Source of the DNA: Bacteroidales bacterium UBA2861
GTDB lineage: Bacteria; Bacteroidota; Bacteroidia; Bacteroidales; UBA932
Direction: 5' to 3'
NCBI GenBank assembly: GCA_002350615.1
Contig: DEFD01000001.1
Span: 4,844-46,930, forward strand
Length of the DNA stretch: 42,087 bases
Positions 33,543 to 41,679 of the stretch are shown here, piece by piece. Below the pieces are notes generated by a model. It did not search any database, had not been told where the DNA came from, and saw only the letters and a list, made by a program, of their open reading frames with translations. Within the stretch, counting starts at the first letter, position 1, and each line of letters starts with the position of its first letter. Position numbers and translations under genes: made by a program.

Positions 33543-36500
33543 ATGAAAAAGATTATGTTTTTTGCCGCGCTCATGTTCGCGGCCCTTTCCTGCTCCAAGG
33601 AGAGCAGGGACAATTCTCCCGTCGAGCCTGCGCTGGCTCCGAACCAGTTCAGTGCCGGCGCTCCTGCTTCGAAAGTGACTATCAATGATTCCTGGGCCCT
33701 CTTTTGGGAAGCCGGCGACGCGGTGAGCATCAACGACGGGTCCGCTACCACTGAATTCCATGCCACCACGGCCGGCGCTTCCACGATTCTGGAGGCCGAG
33801 GGTTTCGAAGCCGATGCATCCAAGACCTATGTCGCGGTGTATCCTGCCGCCGACGGCCTTACATTTGAAGGATCTTCAGTTACCCTTGCCGTTGCAGGCG
33901 ACCGTACCGCGACGCCGGGAGTATATCCCGCAGCACCTGCTGTAGCTGTTACCGGCGGCGACGTGCGCAGTTTCGGCTTTGCCAATGTGTGCGGGCTGGT
34001 ATCGTTCTGCATTACCGAAAGTAACGTCACCAGCGTTGTCCTTTTCGGCGGCAACGAAGAGAATCTGGCCGGAACGGTTTCCGTAAACTGCAGCACCGGC
34101 GCTGTCTCTTCCATATCCTCCGGGGAGAAATCCATTTTGCTGACTCCTGCTTCGGGGGCTGCCTTCACAACCGGCCGTTACTATGTGGCCGTGCTTCCAC
34201 AGAACTTTGCTTCAGGAATGAGCATAAGCCTCTATAAGACCGACGGCACCCGGGTAAGGCGCAATACAGGAGCTTTCAATCTGGTCCGCTCCACCCATGT
34301 GGACTTGGAAAATGTGGATGAAAATCGCAGTTGGAAGACGGAATACAGCATCAAGAATGCAGATGAGCTGCAGGCTTTCCTTGCCGTGGCTGATCAACTG
34401 CCTGCGGAGGCGAACGTATCGCTTGCGAACGACATCGACCTGAGCGGGGTGACACTTATCCCGGCATCTTCCTTTGCCGGCACTTTCGACGGAGCAGGTC
34501 ACAGCCTCATAAACTGGACTACGAGGCGTCCCCTCATTAAGTGCCTTGAGGCAGGAGCCGTTCTCAAAGACCTTGAGATTGCCGCCTCTTGCGAGTACCG
34601 GCTCAATGAAGAGAGCTATGCGGCAGCCTCGGGAACCTATACCCAGGGATACCTCGTCGGCAAGAACAAGGGAACGGTTTCCGGATGCGTGAACCGGGCT
34701 TCGCTTTCCACCACATCTACTGCCCCGGCAGTGCAGGTTGTCCGCTTCCTGGGCCTTATGGCCGGTGAGAATGTGGGAACCATAAGCAACTGTAAGAATT
34801 ACGGTAATGTGAACCTTAGCGTCAATTCAAGCGTAAATTATGCACATCATGTAATTGGTGGCGTCTGCGGGAAAAACGACCTCAACAGCGATGTGGACCC
34901 TGCTTTCGTTTCGGTCATTTCTTCTTGCGAGAACCATGGAAAGATAGCTGTTACTGTGGGAACCAACAGCGGTGCGCGTGTCTATGTCGGTGGTATCCTG
35001 GGCCGCAGCCAGATTGCAGCACCCGGAAGTGAAACGGTCCGCGGAAGCCTGTCTTCCTGCAAAAACTATGGTGCAGTGTCGCTCTCTGCAGCCGACGGAG
35101 CAGCAGCCTCGGCATCCTGCGTCGGCGGAATCGCAGGCTATCTCGAAGGCTCAATGACAGATTGCCATAACTACAGCACCGAAACTGCCAATGGCAGCGG
35201 TGTCATTTCCTTCGTGGCCAACCAGGATGCTTCCGAAAGCGTCGAGCAGCAGCGTGTCCTGATAGGAGGCGTTGCAGGAGGACTGACTTACGGGGCGTCC
35301 GATTGTGTGAACGATGCTGCTGTAAACGTATCGGGATGCTTCAGGAACGGGTCCGATCTCACCAATGCCGTTGGCGGTGCCGTGCGGTACACATGCGCGG
35401 GAGGCGTGTTTGGCTCGGTGGGAAACAATGCTGTAAACGCCACGGTCCTTCTCGACAATTGCGACAACAACGGTCTCGTTACGGTTACGTCTCTGATGGC
35501 TTCGGCGCAGTCATATCTGGTATATACAGGAGGAGTTGCGGGCTATACCAGCATTCCTGCCGAAGGCTGTGATAACGCTGCAGCAGTCCGCCTCAAGAGC
35601 CATAGCCAGACTTCTTATCTTGGAGGTGTTTTCGGCTTCTCGCTCGCTTCTATTACCAACTGCGACAATTCTGCCGACGTGGATTTCGATTACGACCTCA
35701 CTACAGCCAACGGAAAACAGTCGCAGTTCGCGCTCGTGGCAGGTATCGTGGGAGCTACCAGCGGCAACCTGGATATAAGCCAGTGCGACAATACCGGCAG
35801 TCATGTAAAGATGCAGAAGGGACATCATGACGCTACCGGCTCTTATCTTGCCGGTATAGTAGGGGATACCAAAGCCGATGTTGCCAATAATTCAGTAAAT
35901 GTCATTTCCTGCACCAACAGCGCCGATATCCTTTACGACTATGAAGAAGCAACTGCATCGGCACGTCTTCGCGTGGGAGGAATTGCCGGACAGATTGGAG
36001 GAAGGCTCGATAGCTGCACTAACAGCGGGGATATAAACATCTCCAATAACAGGGATTATAATATGGTAGGAGGACTGGCCGCTTATATGAACTTCGGCTC
36101 CAACCATCCTTCGACTATCGATGTCGTTAAAACCTGCACGCAGAACGGAAACATTACTTTCAGCTCTTCCGCCGGTCGGACGAATACTTACGTCGGAGGT
36201 TTCATTGCCAGGTATGATGCCTATAAATCGGGCTCGCCCTCTGATTATAAAGACAGGGCGCCGCACTTTTCGGGCAATATCACTTCGGTGATATCAGCCT
36301 CTATGGCGAAAGGTGGAACAGGCTTCCTACTGGGTTTCCTGAATAAAGTCGCCCAGGCGAACTTTGGAGATGCCACGAATAAACTTTACGTTCATTCAGG
36401 CACCTCGGTGAATGGTACTGCTATCACTGCCGACAATGTCCAGACCAGAGACCTTGCTGCTTCCAAGCGGAATATTTATTCGAACGGCGCCGAAGTTACA

Positions 36501-36560
36501 GATCAAACTACAATTGACAATAAGATGTATAACAGCAACTGTGTGTATGTCGAACAATAG
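33543..36560 (+). CDS. GLUG-repeat surface lipoprotein 2 with fimbrillin-like N-terminus
   Basis: 1005 residues. The ATG at 33543 gives MKKIMFFAALMFAALSCSKE with lipidated C17; an upstream ATG in frame (33525) would spoil the signal peptide. A fimbrillin-like region (WALFWEAGDAVSINDG, KTYVAVYPA) is followed by LANDIDLSG and GTFDGAGHSLINW, then about nine GLUG-type repeats (such as YVGGILGRS, SSCKNYGAVSL and LGGVFGFS). Same plan as the paralogue at 29923-32436 but with more repeats. Its end overlaps EEP2 by 14 bp. Confidence 0.75.
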   Translation: MKKIMFFAALMFAALSCSKESRDNSPVEPALAPNQFSAGAPASKVTINDSWALFWEAGDAVSINDGSATTEFHATTAGASTILEAEGFEADASKTYVAVYPAADGLTFEGSSVTLAVAGDRTATPGVYPAAPAVAVTGGDVRSFGFANVCGLVSFCITESNVTSVVLFGGNEENLAGTVSVNCSTGAVSSISSGEKSILLTPASGAAFTTGRYYVAVLPQNFASGMSISLYKTDGTRVRRNTGAFNLVRSTHVDLENVDENRSWKTEYSIKNADELQAFLAVADQLPAEANVSLANDIDLSGVTLIPASSFAGTFDGAGHSLINWTTRRPLIKCLEAGAVLKDLEIAASCEYRLNEESYAAASGTYTQGYLVGKNKGTVSGCVNRASLSTTSTAPAVQVVRFLGLMAGENVGTISNCKNYGNVNLSVNSSVNYAHHVIGGVCGKNDLNSDVDPAFVSVISSCENHGKIAVTVGTNSGARVYVGGILGRSQIAAPGSETVRGSLSSCKNYGAVSLSAADGAAASASCVGGIAGYLEGSMTDCHNYSTETANGSGVISFVANQDASESVEQQRVLIGGVAGGLTYGASDCVNDAAVNVSGCFRNGSDLTNAVGGAVRYTCAGGVFGSVGNNAVNATVLLDNCDNNGLVTVTSLMASAQSYLVYTGGVAGYTSIPAEGCDNAAAVRLKSHSQTSYLGGVFGFSLASITNCDNSADVDFDYDLTTANGKQSQFALVAGIVGATSGNLDISQCDNTGSHVKMQKGHHDATGSYLAGIVGDTKADVANNSVNVISCTNSADILYDYEEATASARLRVGGIAGQIGGRLDSCTNSGDINISNNRDYNMVGGLAAYMNFGSNHPSTIDVVKTCTQNGNITFSSSAGRTNTYVGGFIARYDAYKSGSPSDYKDRAPHFSGNITSVISASMAKGGTGFLLGFLNKVAQANFGDATNKLYVHSGTSVNGTAITADNVQTRDLAASKRNIYSNGAEVTDQTTIDNKMYNSNCVYVEQ

Positions 36561-37608
36561 TTCCCCGGCAACAAAAGTACTGTATGTTTTATTGATAATC
36601 GCATCCTGCACGAAGAGCACCCCGGAGAGCGCAGGGGTGACCCCTTCGGGCAGCGATGCCGTCACGCTGAAAGTTGGCAGCTACAACCTCTGGACATCGG
36701 ACAGTCGGAAGAAGTATCTGACCCAGTATCCTGAGGTGAGCCGCCAGCGGTACTGGAAGCCTTCTTCCGGGGCGATGCTCGCCATGGTGAAAGACATGGA
36801 CTGCGATGTTTTCGCTTTCCAGGAGATATGCGACAGCATCTATGGCAAAAAAGGTAATGCCAGTTCGCTGAAGAACCTGCTGGAAAGGGATTCCAAGGGT
36901 TATGTGTGGGCAATCTGGTCCAATGTGGACGGTGCCCGCGTGAGCGCGTCGGAGGGAAAACTCAGCTATTCACCGGGAATATGCTACAAGAGTGCGGTGC
37001 TCACTTTGCTCGAAGGGGGCGTTTTCTGGCTGGGAGGGAATCCCGATGCGCCGGAGTTTGTGCGCACGGCAGATTTCTATCCCGAATACGGCGACCCCAA
37101 GCGGGCCTGCGTCTGGGCAAGATTCAGGCATAATGCCTCCGGGAAGATATTTTATCTGCTCTCCGCGCATCTGGACACACAATCCTTTGGCGGGGTGTAC
37201 TATCCGGTGGTGAACAAGGAAAACTGCAAGAATCTGATGACTCATGCGGACAAGGTGATTGTGCCCACCGGCATTCCGTCCATAATAGCCGGAGACATGA
37301 ACGCTTCACCATCGAATGACGGCTATAAATTATATCTGAACAAAAACTCGGGGCGTCTGCATAAATGGTTCGATGTCTGCAATTATGCTTCGGCATCCGG
37401 ACTTCTCGGGCCCGGAGCCACAGAATCGCAGGTTACCATAAATTCTTATAAGGAAACCATGGGCTCATCGCGCATCGACCATGTTTTCGTGGATGGCTTC
37501 ACGCCTCTGTCCTACGACATCATCCGTGACAGATATCCCACCGCCGACGGTTCCCTGCACTGGCCATCGGACCATTTCCCGGTTGTGGTGACGCTTGCTC
37601 TGGACTGA
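36547..37608 (+). CDS. Lipoprotein EEP family enzyme 2
   Basis: 353 residues from the ATG at 36547, chosen because it yields a lipoprotein signal (KVLYVLLIIASC, C21); longer starts in the frame do not. EEP residues are complete: KVGSYNLW, AFQEICD, LSAHLDTQS, IAGDMNAS, RIDHVFVDG and WPSDHFPVV. Paralogous to EEP1 (32444-33397) but lipid-anchored instead of secreted. It overlaps the end of GLUG lipoprotein 2 by 14 bp, so the lipoprotein-EEP pair is translated together. Confidence 0.85.
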   Translation: MSNNSSPATKVLYVLLIIASCTKSTPESAGVTPSGSDAVTLKVGSYNLWTSDSRKKYLTQYPEVSRQRYWKPSSGAMLAMVKDMDCDVFAFQEICDSIYGKKGNASSLKNLLERDSKGYVWAIWSNVDGARVSASEGKLSYSPGICYKSAVLTLLEGGVFWLGGNPDAPEFVRTADFYPEYGDPKRACVWARFRHNASGKIFYLLSAHLDTQSFGGVYYPVVNKENCKNLMTHADKVIVPTGIPSIIAGDMNASPSNDGYKLYLNKNSGRLHKWFDVCNYASASGLLGPGATESQVTINSYKETMGSSRIDHVFVDGFTPLSYDIIRDRYPTADGSLHWPSDHFPVVVTLALD

Positions 37609-37625
37609 TTTGGCGGATAATTGAT

Positions 37626-37633
37626 TATTTTTG
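37626..37633 (+). promoter_or_regulatory. -7 box upstream of the glycosidase pair
   Basis: TATTTTTG fits TAnnTTTG, 16 bp before the glycosidase ATG at 37650. No matching -33 element at the right distance. It suggests the two glycosidase genes are a separate transcript from the SusCD operon. Confidence 0.45.
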
Positions 37634-37649
37634 CATAAAACAGTCCCTT

Positions 37650-39158
37650 ATGAGAATAGTGCGACTTCTCCCTGTCCTTTTATCCGCCGTTCTGGTCCTG
37701 TCCTGCGGCCGGCGTCAGCAGTATCCGCAGCAGCCGACCGTGGTTTTTGGCGGCGAAATGCATAATTCAAATGCCTCCACGCCCCAATCGATTGAATCAT
37801 CCCTGGATATTGCCGTGAGCCTGGGCTTCGATGCTGTGCTCGCCCCGGTCTATTGGGAGTTGATGGAGCCGGAGCAGGGGCGCTTCGATTTCACGCTGGT
37901 GGACCATCTGCTTTCGGCGGCGGGCGAACGTGGCCTCAAACTGGGGCTGCTATGGTTCGGAACCTGGAAAAACGGAGAGTCTTCTTACCCTCCGCTTTGG
38001 GTGAAAGGTAACACCCAAAAATATTTCCGTGCCCTGGATGCGGATGGTAATCCCACCACGACCATATCTCCCTTCTGCACAGCTGCCCTCGAAGCCGATG
38101 CGGCGGCCTTTTCGGCCCTTATGTCGCATCTCGCGAAGGCCGACCGCGACAGGGTGGTGATCAACGTCCAGGTCGAAAACGAGGTAGGCGCTTTCCTTGA
38201 AAGGGACTTCTCTCCCGCCGCGCTCGAGGCCTGGGAACAAGGCGGATGGCCGGCAGATACCTCATTCCTTGCGCCCCAGCGCTTTATGGCCGAGGCTTTT
38301 GCAAAATATGTAGATGCCGTTGCGGCGGCAGGGAAGGCGGAGTATGATATCCCGATGTTCACCAATGCCTGGCTGATGGGCGAAAAGGCCCGCTACGGCA
38401 GTTATCCCAACGGCGGTCCGCGCGAGGCGGTGCTCGATGTGTGGAAGCGCTGTGCCCCGCACCTTGACAGGCTTTCCCCCGACATCTACGCGAAGGACTT
38501 TGCACATTTCTGCGCCGTTTACGGCGGGGATCAGCCCCTGTTCATTCCGGAAACCAAGCGAGAGCCCGGGCGGCTGTGGTATGCCCTCGGCGAAGCGGCC
38601 GCGAGCGGAGTCTTCTCATTCGGATACGAAGAGAGTTACGACGATCCCCTCTATGTTTACGAGTGCAGAACCATCGCGGAGATGATTCCTCTCCTGCGGC
38701 AGAGGCTTCCTTCCCGCGGGTTCTGGCGCAATCCTGCAATGGATGCCAAGGATGCGGAGCTGTCCCTGCCACTCGGGGGAGTGGATTTCAAGGTCCATTA
38801 TATCGGCGGAGAGCCCAATGCCTACGGCGTGATCGTGCAGACCGGGGAAGATGAGTTTACGGTGGCAGGCGTCGGGGCCTGGATCGACTTCGGCGAGAAC
38901 GTCAAGATGGCTTATTGCGAAGAAATCCGCGGCGGAGGCGTCTGGCAGGTGCTCAACGGCGATGAGACTGCCCACCACAATATGCTCTACCTGCGCGGCC
39001 GTCTTTATCTGGAACCGGCAGTTATGCCGGGGGACGAAGGCGTCGAGGTTCCTGCACCGATGTACGGGCTTTCGTATCAGCGCCGCTTCCTCAAATCTTC
39101 CCACCTCCGCTTCAAGACTTCCGGAATCTACCGGATCAAACTTTACAGTCAGGAATAA
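37650..39158 (+). CDS. GH-A clan beta-glycosidase lipoprotein (GH35/GH42-like with DUF5597-type C-terminus)
   Basis: 502 residues. Lipobox VLSC (C19). FGGEMHNSNASTPQSIE, DAVLAPVYWELMEPEQGRFDF, WFGTWKNG and PPLWV follow the DUF5597-containing beta-galactosidase-like pattern. The acid/base candidate is E178 in VQVENEVG (GH-A Asn-Glu pair) and the nucleophile candidate E301 in LFIPETKRE. Predicted exo-glycosidase, galactosidase-like by fold only. It overlaps the next gene by one base (TAATG). Confidence 0.8.
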   Translation: MRIVRLLPVLLSAVLVLSCGRRQQYPQQPTVVFGGEMHNSNASTPQSIESSLDIAVSLGFDAVLAPVYWELMEPEQGRFDFTLVDHLLSAAGERGLKLGLLWFGTWKNGESSYPPLWVKGNTQKYFRALDADGNPTTTISPFCTAALEADAAAFSALMSHLAKADRDRVVINVQVENEVGAFLERDFSPAALEAWEQGGWPADTSFLAPQRFMAEAFAKYVDAVAAAGKAEYDIPMFTNAWLMGEKARYGSYPNGGPREAVLDVWKRCAPHLDRLSPDIYAKDFAHFCAVYGGDQPLFIPETKREPGRLWYALGEAAASGVFSFGYEESYDDPLYVYECRTIAEMIPLLRQRLPSRGFWRNPAMDAKDAELSLPLGGVDFKVHYIGGEPNAYGVIVQTGEDEFTVAGVGAWIDFGENVKMAYCEEIRGGGVWQVLNGDETAHHNMLYLRGRLYLEPAVMPGDEGVEVPAPMYGLSYQRRFLKSSHLRFKTSGIYRIKLYSQE

Positions 39159-41197
39159 TGAAAGTCCTTCCAATCATAGCAGTCGCGGCGATCTGCGCCT
39201 GCACGCCGCTCAAACCGGATTTCAAAGTGTTTACCCTGCCGGAAGGGGGGAGTGAGTCGGCCTGCGAGGCCCTCGACTGCCGCGTTTCGCAATCGCGGGA
39301 CGGAGGAGAGTGGACAATAAAAGTGAGCGCCCGCAACGACGGCTCCGACACCGCTGTATTTAAACTGGCGCTTGAGGCGGAACCGCATATCAAGGCGGAC
39401 AGCTGGCTGATTCCCGGCATCATCTACGACGGCAATCATTATGGGCAGAATATGCCGCAGGGCTGGGAACTGGACTGCGAGCCCTGGGTTTTCTCCTACG
39501 ACCGGGGGAGCATCCCTTCATGCACCATATCCGAAAATGCTTCCCGCGTTTTCGCCCTTTTCGCTTCCGATGCAGATACGGCCTCCTATGTGAGTTCCTG
39601 CTCCATGGAAAAGCTCCCCGACGGCTCTTTCCGGCATCTGATATACTGGCCGGTGACCGAAGCGCCTCTCACATATTCGGGCAAGCAGAAGTTCACAGAA
39701 CGTTACGATACTTATCTTACGCTTGCCCCGGGCGAGAGATTCGAGGCGAGTGCTATTGCCTGCACCGGGAAGCCCCGCTGGCCGGGATACGGATTTGCCG
39801 AGGTGTTCCCCGTGGCCTGGAAACGCCTGCGGCACGAGGTTCCCGCGCAGCGGAGCCTGCAGGAGGTAATGCGCCTGGACAAGGCATTCCAGGACTGGAG
39901 CCGCCGCAAGGACGAAAACGGCTTCTGGTACGGCGGAATCGTGGACGACCAGGTTTTCTGTGCCGGCTACTACAAGTCCGGTAAATCTCCCGACGGCTAT
40001 ACCCTTGAAGATTACGACGCCCATCCCGAACTCAATCGCTGGGCCACCGATGAAATAGCTGATTCCAAGTTGCTTGGACCGGGAGAGATTCTTTACGGCC
40101 ACGGCCGCGACCTGGGTTTTGCAGCGCAGTCGTACCAGATGGCCCGCCTTTCGATGGAATACGGATTCAGGAACGGGAGCCCGGACGATGTGGATTTCGG
40201 CCTCAAGGTGCTCCGCAGCTGGATTGCGAACCGCCGCGGTGCTTCCGGCCTTTTCCATGGCTATAAGCCAGGCCAGCACAGGACCACGAACGCCTCTCGC
40301 ACCGGCTGGGCTATCAGCGAACTTTCGCGGGTGTCCATCCTTATGCGTGAACACGGCCTTGACCCTTCCGAATTCGAGAGAGTTGCCGCCGAGCTGGCCG
40401 GGGTGGTGCTGCGCAATATGCGCGAGGACGGCAATCTGGGCAGCGTCTGGAATCTGGAAACCGGCGAAGTGGAATCCTGGGGCGGCGACGGAGGAGGCTA
40501 TGTGCTCCTGGGCCTCGTGCGTTGGTGGCAGCTCACGCAGGATGATTCCCTGCTGCCTGTTTTCGACAGGATCTTCGACTATTATTATAATAAGGATATA
40601 GACTTTTTCCGCTGCTCGGGCGGTGCGATGGATTGCGTGAGCGTGGACCGCGAAGGCATCCATCCCTTCCTCACGGCGGCAATGATCCTGTATCGGGAAA
40701 CCGGCTCCGACAAGTATCTCGAGCGCGCACTCAAGGCTGGATGGTATTTTCTTTCCTGGCTCTACATCCAGAACCCGTTATATGCTCCCGGAACTGACCT
40801 CTATGATCTCGGTTGGAAGCCAGCCGGAGCCACGATCGTAGGAGCAGAGCATCCTGCGCTGGATGAATATGCCTGCGTGCTGATTCCGGATTTCTTCGGC
40901 CTTTCCAAGGCGACGGGAGATCCTCTCTGGAAGGATGTCGCCGCCCTTGTCTGGCGCAATTCTACCCAGGGCTTCGCCGATGAGGACCACCGCATCTGGC
41001 ACGGTCTGGAACGCCCGGTCGGGTCCAAGAATGAGGCGATATTTCCTTCCCGCTGGAGCAAATACCGGCTCGGAGAGAAGGCGCGCGGCAGCATCAACGA
41101 CCATCTCACCGCCTGGGGCGGAACTTATCGTCTCGCCTCGATATACGATCTTTCTGAAGGGGAACTCGCCTGGCTTGATGCGGTTACCAAGCCTTAG
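39158..41197 (+). CDS. Lipoprotein with alpha/alpha-barrel glycosidase-like domain
   Basis: 679 residues. The signal ends ICAC (C15; C13 is an alternative). Residues 20-210 are beta-rich. From about 225 the protein is helical, with repeated Trp/Gly-rich turns (ENGFWYGGIVDDQVF, YGHGRDLGF, WESWGGDGGGYVLLGLVRWW-like segments, DLGWKPAGA) of the kind seen in (alpha/alpha)6 glycosidases and lyases. I do not recognise a specific GH or PL family or catalytic residues. It is coupled to the GH-A enzyme by a one-base overlap, so it is likely a partner in breaking the same glycan. Confidence 0.65.
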   Translation: MKVLPIIAVAAICACTPLKPDFKVFTLPEGGSESACEALDCRVSQSRDGGEWTIKVSARNDGSDTAVFKLALEAEPHIKADSWLIPGIIYDGNHYGQNMPQGWELDCEPWVFSYDRGSIPSCTISENASRVFALFASDADTASYVSSCSMEKLPDGSFRHLIYWPVTEAPLTYSGKQKFTERYDTYLTLAPGERFEASAIACTGKPRWPGYGFAEVFPVAWKRLRHEVPAQRSLQEVMRLDKAFQDWSRRKDENGFWYGGIVDDQVFCAGYYKSGKSPDGYTLEDYDAHPELNRWATDEIADSKLLGPGEILYGHGRDLGFAAQSYQMARLSMEYGFRNGSPDDVDFGLKVLRSWIANRRGASGLFHGYKPGQHRTTNASRTGWAISELSRVSILMREHGLDPSEFERVAAELAGVVLRNMREDGNLGSVWNLETGEVESWGGDGGGYVLLGLVRWWQLTQDDSLLPVFDRIFDYYYNKDIDFFRCSGGAMDCVSVDREGIHPFLTAAMILYRETGSDKYLERALKAGWYFLSWLYIQNPLYAPGTDLYDLGWKPAGATIVGAEHPALDEYACVLIPDFFGLSKATGDPLWKDVAALVWRNSTQGFADEDHRIWHGLERPVGSKNEAIFPSRWSKYRLGEKARGSINDHLTAWGGTYRLASIYDLSEGELAWLDAVTKP

Positions 41198-41201
41198 GAG
41201 C

Positions 41202-41333
41202 TCACTGCACCCTTTCGATTTTCAGCTGCTGGATGCGGTAGCTGTCGCCTTTGGAACTTACGAAAATCGTGACCAGGAAGGTCTCGCCTCCCGCGTTGAG
41301 GTTGCCGAGCGCGTATTTCATATTGGCGCGGCC
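41202..41333 (-). pseudogene. 3' fragment of a DUF4783 gene
   Basis: On the minus strand the fragment encodes 43 residues ending LKIERVQ and a TGA stop; 39 of 43 match the C-terminus of the intact DUF4783 protein at 10378-10782. No start, signal peptide or N-terminal domain is present. It is joined at GGCGCGGCC to a glycosidase fragment in the opposite orientation. Confidence 0.85.
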
Positions 41334-41494
41334 GTCTTTATCAGGAAGCGGCAGTTATGCCGGGGGACGAATTCGTCGAGGTCCCTGCTCCGATGTACGG
41401 GCTTTCGTATCAGCGCCGCTTCCTCAAATCTTCCCACGTCCGCTTCAAGACTTCCGGAATCTACCGGATCAAACTTTACAGAGAGGAGGCCTAG
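41326..41494 (+). pseudogene. 3' fragment of a paralogue of the GH-A glycosidase gene
   Basis: Encodes about 55 residues matching the C-terminus of the protein at 37650-39158 (for example YGLSYQRRFLKSSH, then RFKTSGIYRIKLY) and ends REEA-stop instead of SQE-stop. Nucleotide identity is roughly 95 percent, so it is a diverged paralogue end, not a fresh copy. The left edge shares 17 bases with 38993-39009. Confidence 0.85.
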
Positions 41495-41498
41495 TAGT

Positions 41499-41555
41499 AT
41501 GGCAATACTCGTTACAGGATCTGCAGGGTTCATTGGCTTCCACCTTGCCATGTAG
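41499..41555 (+). pseudogene. 5' fragment of an NAD-dependent epimerase gene
   Basis: ATG at 41499 encodes MAILVTGSAGFIGFHLAM then TAG. This is the Rossmann start (TGSAGFIG) of UDP-sugar epimerases, cut after 18 codons. It follows the glycosidase fragment by 4 bp, so both probably came together from another locus where a glycosidase paralogue precedes an epimerase gene. Confidence 0.75.
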
Positions 41556-41597
41556 TTGTTGGACAGTACGGCTAAACACCTGCCCGGTTTTTCGCCC

Positions 41598-41662
41598 TGC
41601 ACTATTTTTGGTGCGATTTTTACAAAAAACTGCACTACTTTTAGTGCAAAGTATTATATTTG
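41598..41662 (+). promoter_or_regulatory. Promoter with two inverted-repeat operators ahead of the ATPase gene
   Basis: Site 1 (41598-41615) TGCACTATTTTTGGTGCG and site 2 (41631-41648) TGCACTACTTTTAGTGCA start 33 bp apart, about three helical turns, on one face of the DNA. Site 2 is a perfect 7-bp inverted repeat. TATATTTG (41655-41662) is the -7 box, and the -33 position falls inside site 2. Layout fits a repressor covering the promoter. Confidence 0.6.
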
Positions 41663-41679
41663 CAAAAAAATAAGCTCGT

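Noticed and set aside
41318..41635. Minus-strand ORF across the gene-fragment scar
   Set aside because: It is antisense to the glycosidase and epimerase fragments and has no homology of its own.
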